The position numbers and the translations under genes are program-made. From Nitrosopumilus sp. BACL13 MAG-121220-bin23 (GTDB lineage Archaea; Thermoproteota; Nitrososphaeria; Nitrososphaerales; Nitrosopumilaceae), in assembly GCA_001437625.1 (NCBI GenBank), contig LIAL01000048.1, positions 1 to 9,012 on the forward strand: a DNA stretch of 9,012 nucleotides. Direction: 5' to 3'. The notes below the pieces were generated by a model. The model was not told the DNA's origin. It was given only the letters and a program-made list of their open reading frames with translations, and did no database searches. Of this stretch, positions 1 to 6,052 are shown piece after piece (the first letter of the stretch is position 1; the number at the start of each line of letters is the position of its first letter).

Positions 1-291
1 CTTTCCACCGTCAAGAATTTCAGAAATTTCACCAGTTTTAATTAATTCACATAACTTTTCAATTACAACCTTAGCTTCATTAGGAAATTGGGATTCAGCA
101 TTAGTTAAAACTTCTAATCCTCTAAATCCTAATTGTTTAACTACTAAATCTCTAGGACTAAGGATTTTTTCTTTTGGAGATTCAGAAGTAGGTTCAACAG
201 ATGCCATAGTTTCTCGTGAAGAAATATTTTTTTGCATTTCAGCTAGACGTTTGGCTTGTAACCTTTGAAGTTCAGAATCATCTTCGCTCAA
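1..291 (-). CDS. PDCD5-family DNA-binding protein, 5' part only (cut by window edge)
   Basis: An open frame of 97 codons runs leftward from a TTG at 289-291 to the window edge without a stop. The product starts with an acidic, Leu/Arg-rich helix (SEDDSELQRLQAKRLAEMQ), then a polar linker, then a helical core with VVKQLGFRGLEVLTNAESQ, an Asn-Glu-Ala segment and VIEKLCELIKTGEISEILDGG. This order matches the archaeal PDCD5/TFAR19 family of small, three-helix-bundle, double-stranded DNA-binding proteins, whose cellular role in archaea is poorly defined. Family members are about 110-125 residues, so roughly the last 15-30 residues lie outside the window. The TTG start overlaps the rtcB stop (TTGA), which suggests translational coupling. 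The next ATG, at codon 19, would remove the conserved N-terminal helix, so TTG is preferred. The family call is by motif recognition. Confidence 0.8.
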   Translation of the reverse strand, partial: MSEDDSELQRLQAKRLAEMQKNISSRETMASVEPTSESPKEKILSPRDLVVKQLGFRGLEVLTNAESQFPNEAKVVIEKLCELIKTGEISEILDGGK

Positions 292-1736
292 CCTTTAATC
301 ACACCTATTGGTATTAATTTTGCAACTTTAGTGGCAATTCCTAAATTATGTGAAACATTAACTACTGCGTCAACATCTTTGTAAGCCTCAGGTGTTTCTT
401 CTACAACGCCATCTCGAGTTAATGCTTTGATAAATATCCCTTTATCATTGAGGGATTTTTTTACATAATCTTCAGTATAATTTCTTCTAGCCTGTGATCT
501 AGACATAGTTCGTCCAGCACCATGAGCAGTGGAACCAAAACTCAAATCCATAGAATTAGGTTTTCCAAGTAAAATCCAACTTGAAGTTCCCATAGAACCA
601 GGAACTAAAACAGGTTGACCTAAATCTCTGTATTTAGATGGAATTTCATCACGATTTGATGGAAATGCTCTAGTTGCACCTTTTCTATGAACAACTAATT
701 TTCGTTCTTTACCATCAACCTTATGTTTCTCTACCTTTGCGATATTATGTGCAACATCATAAACTAATTTCATATCAAGATCAGATTCTGTTTGATTAAA
801 TACACGTTCAAAAGATTTTCGAGTCCAATGAGTAATCATTTGTCTATTACTCCATGCAAAATTTAATGCGGCAAACATTGCTTTTCTATAAGATTCACCC
901 TCTTCAGAATTATTTGGAACACATGCAAGTTCTCTATCAGGTAAATGGATGTTATATTTTTCCATGGCCTGTTCTGCAACTCGAAGATAATCACTACAAA
1001 CTTGATGACCAAATCCTCTAGACCCACAATGAATTAAAACTGTAATTGTTCCTTCTTTAATTCCCATTCTATTTGCAGCTTCTTCATCATGTATTTCTGC
1101 AACTTTTTGAATTTCAAGAAAATGATTTCCAGAACCAAGACTTCCAAGTTGAGGCGCTCCTCTTTTTCTTGCTTTATCAGAAACTTTATTTGGATCAGCT
1201 CCAGGTATTTTACCATTCTCTTCACAAACATCAGAATCATTTGATGAACCATATCCATGATCAATTGCCCAATTAACACCGTTTACTAAAACTTCATCAA
1301 GCTCTGAATTAGTAAGTCTAACTGCACCTTTAGAACCAACGCCAGAAGGAATAGAACTAAACAAATCATTAACTAAATCTTTTAATTTTGAACGAACTGT
1401 TTGTTCAGTTAAATTTGAACGAAGTAATCTCACCCCACAATTAATATCATAACCAACGCCACCAGGACTAATCATTCCCTCTTCAGCATCCATAGCTGCA
1501 ACTCCACCTACAGGAAAACCATATCCTTCGTGACCATCAGGCAAAACAACACTATGACTAACAATACCAGGAATAGACGCAACATTTCGAGCCTGCATGA
1601 TAGTTCTATCAGACAACATTTTTTGTAATAATGGCTCATCAGCATAAATTCTCACAGGGACATTCATTCCAGTATTTGGATCAGCATCAATTTGATATTG
1701 ATTTTCTCCAATTTTTTTTGGAATGTTTGATGTCAT
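288..1736 (-). CDS. rtcB: RNA-splicing ligase RtcB (3'-phosphate/5'-hydroxyl RNA ligase)
   Basis: RtcB joins RNA 3'-phosphate (or 2',3'-cyclic phosphate) ends to 5'-hydroxyl ends using GTP and Mn2+. In archaea it ligates tRNA exon halves after intron removal. The 482-residue product is full length for the family (about 480 without intein). Visible signatures are LPDGHEGYGFPVGGVAA (65-81), GGVGYDINCGVRLL (92-105) with metal ligands D97 and C100, GSLGSGNHFLEI (198-209) with H205, IHCGSRGFGHQV (235-246) with H236, YDVAHNIAK (326-334) with H330, PVLVPGSMGTSSWIL (375-389) and STAHGAGRTMSRSQA (402-416) with H405, the expected guanylylated histidine. Spacing agrees with the Pyrococcus enzyme. No intein interrupts the gene. 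The ATG start lies 28 nt behind a TATA-like box. It is followed with a 4-nt overlap by the PDCD5-like gene. No archease partner gene is in the window. Confidence 0.97.
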   Translation of the reverse strand: MTSNIPKKIGENQYQIDADPNTGMNVPVRIYADEPLLQKMLSDRTIMQARNVASIPGIVSHSVVLPDGHEGYGFPVGGVAAMDAEEGMISPGGVGYDINCGVRLLRSNLTEQTVRSKLKDLVNDLFSSIPSGVGSKGAVRLTNSELDEVLVNGVNWAIDHGYGSSNDSDVCEENGKIPGADPNKVSDKARKRGAPQLGSLGSGNHFLEIQKVAEIHDEEAANRMGIKEGTITVLIHCGSRGFGHQVCSDYLRVAEQAMEKYNIHLPDRELACVPNNSEEGESYRKAMFAALNFAWSNRQMITHWTRKSFERVFNQTESDLDMKLVYDVAHNIAKVEKHKVDGKERKLVVHRKGATRAFPSNRDEIPSKYRDLGQPVLVPGSMGTSSWILLGKPNSMDLSFGSTAHGAGRTMSRSQARRNYTEDYVKKSLNDKGIFIKALTRDGVVEETPEAYKDVDAVVNVSHNLGIATKVAKLIPIGVIKG

Positions 1737-1764
1737 AAGTATCGGTAAAATTTTCTTTCAATCC

Positions 1765-1773
1765 AATTTAAAT
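1765..1773 (-). promoter_or_regulatory. Putative TATA box for rtcB
   Basis: The palindromic AT tract AATTTAAAT ends 28 nt upstream of the rtcB ATG on the minus strand. That is the distance expected for an archaeal TATA box serving a leaderless or nearly leaderless mRNA. The background is very AT-rich, so chance occurrence is possible. Confidence 0.35.
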
Positions 1774-1796
1774 CATCATAAGTATTCTAAGAATAA

Positions 1797-1804
1797 TTTT
1801 AAAT
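1797..1804 (+). promoter_or_regulatory. Putative TATA box for the small frameshifted gene
   Basis: TTTTAAAT ends 22 nt before the ATG at 1827. Near-identical spacing is seen before the carbinolamine dehydratase (22 nt) and queD (24 nt), so this box favours 1827 over the ATG at 1818 as the start. Support is positional only. Confidence 0.35.
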
Positions 1805-1826
1805 CAACAAGAATTTAATGAAAAAT

Positions 1827-1981
1827 ATGTTAGATAAAGCAACAATTACAGAAAAAGCAAACCAGTTACTTGCAGAATTAAGAGCAAATCCAGATGGGAT
1901 AATTGATAAAAAAAAATCAACCAAGGTTATTTGAAATCACTGGAATGGGTATTATCAGATACAGGAATAAAACAAAAATAA
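1827..1981 (+). pseudogene. Small hypothetical gene (51 aa if restored) broken or recoded at an A9 run
   Basis: From ATG 1827 the frame reads MLDKATITEKANQLLAELR, then ANPDGIIDKKK, and reaches a run of nine A residues at 1908-1916. Read straight on, it ends at TGA 1932-1934 (35 residues). If one A is added, or the ribosome slips back one base on the A run, reading continues as INQGYLKSLEWVLSDTGIKQK and stops at TAA 1979-1981, giving a 51-residue, charged, probably helical protein with no membrane segment. Both halves have coding-like composition, and the join falls exactly at the homopolymer. I do not recognise the family. The gene could be a recent frameshift pseudogene, a homopolymer sequencing error, or a genuinely slipping gene (A_AAA_AAA is a slippery heptamer). 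An upstream in-frame ATG at 1818 would add three residues, but the TATA-like box spacing favours 1827. It lies between divergent rtcB and purB. Confidence 0.5.
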
Positions 1982-2063
1982 CTTAAAAATTTTAATCAAA
2001 AAATACTCAGTAATAGAGATTAATCGTACAATGATCGCAAAAATAGATAGAAAAACAAGTAGA

Positions 2064-2071
2064 TTTATTTT
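2064..2071 (+). promoter_or_regulatory. Putative TATA box for purB
   Basis: TTTATTTT ends 19 nt before the purB ATG at 2091, slightly closer than the other boxes in the window but compatible with a leaderless transcript. No Shine-Dalgarno-like purine run precedes the ATG (the preceding bases are AGATACCAAA), which fits leaderless initiation. Confidence 0.3.
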
Positions 2072-2090
2072 CTAATATACAGATACCAAA

Positions 2091-3455
2091 ATGTTGGCAA
2101 TTTTACCTATTGATAATGGCCGTTATGGTACTAAAGAAATGATGGAAATATTTGGTGAACAAAAGAAAATAGACTATCAGTTAGAAATAGAAGGAGCTGC
2201 TGCCATTGCCCAAAGTGAAATAGGAATTATTTCAAAAAGTATAGGTAAAGAAATTCACAGAGCTGCAATGTCAGGAAAAATCACTGTAAAAAGAATCAAA
2301 CAATTAGAAGCAAAAAGTGATCACGATACAGCTGCATTAGTAGAATCACTTAGTGAAAAATGTTCCAAAAGCGCAAGACCTTGGATCCATTATGGTCTTA
2401 CAAGTAATGATTTAGTAGATACAAGTAATTCCATGCAAATGAGAGACGTATTACAAATCATTGAACCTAAAGTTGCAAAAATGGCATTAATTCTTGCAAA
2501 AAAATCTAAAAAATATGCAAAGATACCAGCAGTAGGTAGAACTCACGGACAACATGCAAGCATTATTTCATTTGGGTTAAAATTTGCAAACTGGGCTGCA
2601 GAAATGGCAAAACATGTAGAACGAATTGAAGAAATAAAGAAAAGAATTTTGATTTGTAAAACATTAGGAGTTGTTGGAACGGGCTCCTTAATGGGTGCAG
2701 AGGCATTAGAAGTACAAAAAAGAGCTGCAAAGAGATTAAAATTATTTCCAGCAGAAGTTACAACACAAGTTGTTCCTAGAGAAAGATATGCAGAATATGT
2801 ATTTGAATTAGCATTAATTGGTACAACGTTAGAAAAAATTGCAATAGAAATTAGAAATTTACAAAGAACTGAAATTGGTGAAGTTGCAGAACAATTCAAA
2901 AAAGGTCAAATGGGAAGTAGTGCAGTTCCTGTAAAAAGAAATCCAATAAAGAGTGAACGAGTATCATCATTATCTAAATTAGTAAGAAGTCAAGTTGCAG
3001 TTGCATTTGAAAACATTCCATTATGGCATGAAAGAGATCTTTCAAATTCAGCTAATGAAAGATTTGTAATTCCAACAGTTTCAATTTTAGTTGATGAAAT
3101 GTTAGAAACAATGACTAAAATTATATCAAATTTGATAGTAAATGAAAAAAGAATTGTAGATAATCTATACATTACAAAAGGACAAATATTTGCAGAATTT
3201 GTGTTAGAGGCACTCATCAAAAAAGGCATTCCAAGATTTGTAGCCTATAGAGACGTACAAAGAGTCGCATTTGAAGCAAATGATAAGGGAATATTCTACA
3301 AAGATGCAATTAAAAAAGATAAAGCATTCTCTTCAAAATTAACAAATAATGAAATAGATTCAATTTTCTCGCCAGAGAAACATCTTGGAGCATCACCTAA
3401 AATCATCAGTAATGTTGAAAAATCAGTTCAGAAAACAATAAAAAAATTTATCTAA
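2091..3455 (+). CDS. purB: Adenylosuccinate lyase
   Basis: PurB splits succinylaminoimidazole-carboxamide ribotide (SAICAR) to AICAR plus fumarate in de novo purine synthesis, and adenylosuccinate to AMP plus fumarate. The 454-residue length is typical. The start reads LAILPIDNGRYGTKEM, the usual PurB N-terminus. Further signatures are SDHDTAALVESL (76-87), IHYGLTSNDLVDT (99-111), GRTHGQHA (149-156) with the histidine region that supplies the general acid, and the fumarase/aspartase superfamily loop MGSSAVPVKRNPIKSE (274-289), which carries the catalytic serine. The loop reads AVPVKRNP where many relatives have AMPYKRNP or AMPHKRNP; the serines, Lys, Arg, Asn and Pro are kept, so activity is expected. 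The C-terminal helical domain is complete. The last 8 nt overlap the end of the convergent asparagine-synthetase-like gene. No other pur genes are adjacent. Confidence 0.96.
   Translation: MLAILPIDNGRYGTKEMMEIFGEQKKIDYQLEIEGAAAIAQSEIGIISKSIGKEIHRAAMSGKITVKRIKQLEAKSDHDTAALVESLSEKCSKSARPWIHYGLTSNDLVDTSNSMQMRDVLQIIEPKVAKMALILAKKSKKYAKIPAVGRTHGQHASIISFGLKFANWAAEMAKHVERIEEIKKRILICKTLGVVGTGSLMGAEALEVQKRAAKRLKLFPAEVTTQVVPRERYAEYVFELALIGTTLEKIAIEIRNLQRTEIGEVAEQFKKGQMGSSAVPVKRNPIKSERVSSLSKLVRSQVAVAFENIPLWHERDLSNSANERFVIPTVSILVDEMLETMTKIISNLIVNEKRIVDNLYITKGQIFAEFVLEALIKKGIPRFVAYRDVQRVAFEANDKGIFYKDAIKKDKAFSSKLTNNEIDSIFSPEKHLGASPKIISNVEKSVQKTIKKFI
3437..3447 (-). terminator. Possible U-tract terminator of the asparagine-synthetase-like gene
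   Basis: Directly after its TAA, the minus strand reads TTTTTTTATTG, a run of seven T then TATTG. Archaeal RNA polymerase can terminate at such U-tracts without a hairpin. The tract lies inside the 3' end of purB, where it encodes lysines, so it may simply reflect coding sequence. Confidence 0.3.
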
Positions 3456-4203
3456 TTTTTACTAAAGATTTATGAATTTTAGAACCATACTGTAATGCTT
3501 TTTTTCTTTTAGTGCAAGAAAGTTCTGGAACACCTACATCACTAGCTAATTTACGTATGATATGTTTACGAAACAGATCATCAGAACTATGAATTTTTTC
3601 AGAAATAGGAACAGTTTTGGCATATTCTATGAATTGTGCAGAAAGTAAAGGTTGTAGAATTTTTACATTAAATTCCGAAGCAACCACATTTACAGCCTTC
3701 ATCATTTTTAATTCATTATCTAATTTCAATTCCATAACTTCATTAATTTTTATTTCACCACCAGAAAAAGCTTCACGATATGCATTATATCCACAAAATA
3801 ATTCATCAATACCGTTACCAGTAATCACAGTGTCAAGATTCAAACTTTTTGCGAGTTTAGATACATAATGAAAAGCAATACAGTTTTCATTCCAAGATAA
3901 ATTATCAGTATCAATCACATTGCGAATATTGGAAGTGATTGTAGGAAATGTTTCACTATCAATTTCTAAAATATGATGAGAGTATTTTAGAAATTCATTA
4001 ACTTCTTTAGAAAATAAAATATCATGAGATTCAGGAAATCCAATAGTAAGTAAAACAACATCAAATCCCATATCTGAACAAATTTTTGAAACTAATGTAC
4101 TGTCAACACCACCAGAAAAAGCAACACCCATTTTCTTTTTTGGTACTATCTCAGAGATAGAATTTTTAATATTTTTTAATAATGTTTCACTCAGGAAATC
4201 CAT
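3448..4203 (-). CDS. Asparagine synthetase-like ATP-pyrophosphatase domain protein (no glutaminase domain)
   Basis: The product belongs to the AsnB C-terminal (N-type ATP pyrophosphatase) family. From the preferred start, it has 251 residues, with the ATP-binding P-loop VAFSGGVDSTL at about 27-37, a second synthetase motif GNGIDELFCGYNAY at 129-142 (compare GADELFGGY in AsnB), and KKALQYGS near 234-241. In AsnB these parts adenylate aspartate and amidate it. Here the N-terminal class-II glutaminase domain with its Cys2 nucleophile is absent, so the enzyme must use free ammonia, take ammonia from a partner, or amidate another substrate. The open frame extends upstream to an ATG at 4248, but the extra 15 codons are hydrophobic, AT-rich and contain a TATA-like box 23 nt before the ATG at 4201-4203. 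GTGAGTGAT before that ATG could also serve as a weak ribosome site, so the shorter start is chosen. It is convergent with purB. Confidence 0.8.
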   Translation of the reverse strand: MDFLSETLLKNIKNSISEIVPKKKMGVAFSGGVDSTLVSKICSDMGFDVVLLTIGFPESHDILFSKEVNEFLKYSHHILEIDSETFPTITSNIRNVIDTDNLSWNENCIAFHYVSKLAKSLNLDTVITGNGIDELFCGYNAYREAFSGGEIKINEVMELKLDNELKMMKAVNVVASEFNVKILQPLLSAQFIEYAKTVPISEKIHSSDDLFRKHIIRKLASDVGVPELSCTKRKKALQYGSKIHKSLVKIR

Positions 4204-4226
4204 ATCACTCACATTAAAGAATAGAA

Positions 4227-4235
4227 TTATTTTTA
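4227..4235 (-). promoter_or_regulatory. Putative TATA box for the asparagine-synthetase-like gene
   Basis: TAAAAATAA on the minus strand ends 23 nt before the ATG at 4201-4203, matching the spacing seen at other promoters here. It falls inside the coding region if the upstream ATG (4248) were used, which argues for the shorter protein. Confidence 0.3.
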
Positions 4236-4317
4236 CATATATTTCCATAAACTATGTCTAATAGAGAGAAAATAGTCATAAACACAATAATAACGAAATG
4301 TTTCACTGGAAAATAAA

Positions 4318-4815
4318 ATGGAACCAAAAGATATTTTTAAAAAAAGAAATTTTTCAAAAGTTAATTTTGATTATGAAGAATTAATTGGAAGAAATTTATC
4401 AAACACAAATTTGAGTGGAGTTAATCTTAAAAATAGAGATATTCATAATGCAAATTTGAGCGGGGCAGATTTAACTGGAGCAGATTTAAGTGATACAATA
4501 TTATTTAATGTAAAATTAAGAGGTGCTGATTTACAAAATGTAAATCTTTCAAATGCAAAACTTTGGGATACTGACTTGTATGGGGCGGATCTTACAAATG
4601 CAAACATTAGTGGAGCAGATTTATTTTATGCGGATTTAAGAAATACAGAAATAAAAAATGTGGATTTAAGTGGAGTAAATTTAAGGCATACAAATTTTGA
4701 AGGTGCAACTTTTGCATCCATAGATTTTACAAATGCAAATTATGATTTAGATACAATAAATACAATTTCGAAAGACATAAAATTAATTTTAGAAATGCAA
4801 GGAAAACTATGGTAA
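4318..4815 (+). CDS. Pentapeptide-repeat protein
   Basis: The 165-residue product is almost entirely pentapeptide repeat, A(D/N)LXX. A Leu, Phe or Ile (once Tyr) occupies every fifth position without a break from residue 12 to about 142 (F12, F17, L22, L27 through F137, Y142), about 27 repeats. The clearest units are NLSGADLTGADLSD (46-59) and GADLTNANISGADL (89-102). Such repeats fold into a right-handed four-sided beta-helix, so about six to seven coils are expected, capped by a C-terminal helix (about 150-162). There is no signal peptide, membrane segment or added catalytic domain, so it is probably a cytosolic scaffold. Some family members (MfpA, Qnr) mimic DNA and bind gyrase, but nothing visible assigns that role here. 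It starts 114 nt from the divergent asparagine-synthetase-like gene and is followed 68 nt later by the carbinolamine dehydratase gene. Function is unknown. Confidence 0.92.
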   Translation: MEPKDIFKKRNFSKVNFDYEELIGRNLSNTNLSGVNLKNRDIHNANLSGADLTGADLSDTILFNVKLRGADLQNVNLSNAKLWDTDLYGADLTNANISGADLFYADLRNTEIKNVDLSGVNLRHTNFEGATFASIDFTNANYDLDTINTISKDIKLILEMQGKLW

Positions 4816-4854
4816 AATCATTAGTAAATTAAGAAAATAAGTAATTCATCAATC

Positions 4855-4861
4855 TTTTAAT
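4855..4861 (+). promoter_or_regulatory. Putative TATA box for the carbinolamine dehydratase gene
   Basis: TTTTAAT ends 22 nt before the ATG at 4884 and is the best TATA-like tract in the 68-nt gap after the pentapeptide gene. The A/C-rich leader (AACAATAACAACAACAC) has no ribosome-binding site, consistent with a leaderless mRNA. Confidence 0.35.
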
Positions 4862-4883
4862 CTAACAATAACAACAACACAAT

Positions 4884-5162
4884 ATGATGAGATTATCAGA
4901 ATTAGAAATAGAAGAAGAATTGAAAAAATTATCAGAATGGAGTGTAAAAAATGATAAACTACATAAAGAATTTAAATTTGATAATTTCAATCAAGCATTT
5001 GGTTTTATGACTAGAGCAGCTATGGAGATTGAAAAAATGAATCATCATCCAGAATGGTTTAATGTGTACAACAGAATTACAGTAGAATTAACAACACATG
5101 ATGTAGGAGGGATTACAAAAAATGATGTCAACCTTGCTAGAATTTTAAATTCATTAATTTAG
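4884..5162 (+). CDS. Pterin-4a-carbinolamine dehydratase
   Basis: The 92-residue product is the usual length for PCD/DCoH/PhhB. These enzymes dehydrate 4a-hydroxytetrahydropterin to the quinonoid dihydropterin; many prokaryotic members occur without an aromatic amino acid hydroxylase and have been linked to molybdopterin metabolism. The family signature is clear: KMNHHPEWFNVYNRITVELT (51-70) followed by THDVGGIT and DVNLA. H54, H55 and H72 sit at the spacing of the three active-site histidines of the mammalian enzyme (61, 62, 79). The N-terminal part (LSELEIEEELKKLSEWSV) also fits. The gene starts with two consecutive ATG codons (4884 and 4887), and either may be used. It precedes queD by 68 nt, placing two pterin-acting enzymes side by side, although queD has its own promoter-like box. 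No hydroxylase gene is present in the window. Confidence 0.93.
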   Translation: MMRLSELEIEEELKKLSEWSVKNDKLHKEFKFDNFNQAFGFMTRAAMEIEKMNHHPEWFNVYNRITVELTTHDVGGITKNDVNLARILNSLI

Positions 5163-5198
5163 TATAAAAAAATTATATTCAGTCAGATTATTACAGAA

Positions 5199-5206
5199 TT
5201 TATATT
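5199..5206 (+). promoter_or_regulatory. Putative TATA box for queD and valS
   Basis: TTTATATT ends 24 nt before the queD ATG at 5231 and is the best match to an archaeal TATA consensus in this window. Because valS follows queD by only 6 nt, this promoter probably drives both genes. Confidence 0.45.
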
Positions 5207-5230
5207 GTATCCACAATCAAAAAATGTAAC

Positions 5231-6046
5231 ATGACTACAAGCCCTACAATTTTAGATTCAGATTTTAAGTATATAGACAAAAAAGGAAATTTACTAAAAA
5301 CTAGAACAGAATTAACAGTAGCTCAAATGCTCACATTTTTAGAAAATGATTATGAATACAATCATGAAATTACACTAAAAAATGGAACTAAAGTAAAAAT
5401 TGATTTTAAAACTGAAAAAGGGTTAATCGAAGTAATTGACAATGATAAAGATATTGAAAAATATAAACAAGTTAAAGAAGATTTTCCTGAAAAAAAAGTT
5501 ATGGCAATTGGGCATGCAAAATATGTTGCACAGATTAAAGAATTACAAGACATAGTATTTTATGATAAAACACCGCAAACAGGATCTATATTTTTAGAGG
5601 ATGCATCATTTTCATTTGATTATGCACACATACTTCCACTAGTTGAAAAATGTTCAATTCTGCACGGACATACATCATCAGTTATGGTAGAATTGGTGGG
5701 TCAAATGAAAGATAATTTACTTGTTGATTTTGGAATAGCAAAAAAAATTATTAAAGAAGTCGTTAATGAATTTGATCATAAATTTTTCATCAATAGAAAA
5801 TATCTAAAGAAAGAGGATGATTCTCATTATCAAATTAATTTTGATGGACCAAAAGGAATGTTTGATTTACAAGTTCCAAAAGATACAACATATCTTTTAG
5901 AAGGAGAAGCTACAGTTGAAAATTTATCAAGTGAAATTATAAAATTATTAGTTCCAAAAATGCCAGCAAATGTAGAAGCAGTAGGAGTTTACATTTATGA
6001 AGGATACAACAAAGGATCTCACATAATTTCCAACATTGAAAGATAA
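5231..6046 (+). CDS. queD: QueD-like 6-carboxy-5,6,7,8-tetrahydropterin synthase with an extra N-terminal domain
   Basis: Residues about 120-271 form a complete 6-pyruvoyltetrahydropterin synthase/QueD domain. The zinc histidines are H133 (SFDYAH), H145 and H147 (LHGH). The catalytic Cys is C141. The DH pair is 182-183 (EFDHKFF). The substrate-binding glutamates are E230 (ATVENLS) and E257 (YIYEG). The Cys-x3-His-Gly-His spacing is that of QueD, which converts dihydroneopterin triphosphate to 6-carboxytetrahydropterin on the way to preQ0 and archaeosine, rather than the Cys-x5 type of biopterin enzymes. QueD proteins are normally about 120-150 residues; this one has about 115 more at the N-terminus. 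That part reads TELTVAQMLTFLENDYEYNHE, then KIDFKTEKGLIEVID and KKVMAIGHAKY, an arrangement reminiscent of small PD-(D/E)XK nuclease-fold domains (inference). It is followed by valS after 6 nt. Confidence 0.85.
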   Translation: MTTSPTILDSDFKYIDKKGNLLKTRTELTVAQMLTFLENDYEYNHEITLKNGTKVKIDFKTEKGLIEVIDNDKDIEKYKQVKEDFPEKKVMAIGHAKYVAQIKELQDIVFYDKTPQTGSIFLEDASFSFDYAHILPLVEKCSILHGHTSSVMVELVGQMKDNLLVDFGIAKKIIKEVVNEFDHKFFINRKYLKKEDDSHYQINFDGPKGMFDLQVPKDTTYLLEGEATVENLSSEIIKLLVPKMPANVEAVGVYIYEGYNKGSHIISNIER

Positions 6047-6052
6047 AAAAAA

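Noticed and set aside
2031..2075. 14-codon ATG frame in the purB leader
   Set aside because: It is very short, rich in AAA/AGA codons expected by chance in this AT-rich gap, and overlaps the likely purB promoter.
1737..2090. tRNA, CRISPR or riboswitch in the rtcB-purB gap
   Set aside because: No cloverleaf, repeated unit or GC-rich structured element is visible; the gap is uniformly AT-rich and accounted for by promoters and the small frameshifted gene.
2543..2899. 118-codon minus-strand open frame inside purB
   Set aside because: It is a shadow of purB: Ser/Cys/Asn-rich composition, no family motifs, and the plus-strand frame is unmistakable.
4204..4248. N-terminal hydrophobic extension of the asparagine-synthetase-like protein (possible signal peptide or anchor)
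   Set aside because: The stretch is AT-rich promoter-like DNA with a TATA-like box at good spacing from the next ATG; a cytosolic ATP-pyrophosphatase would not need it.
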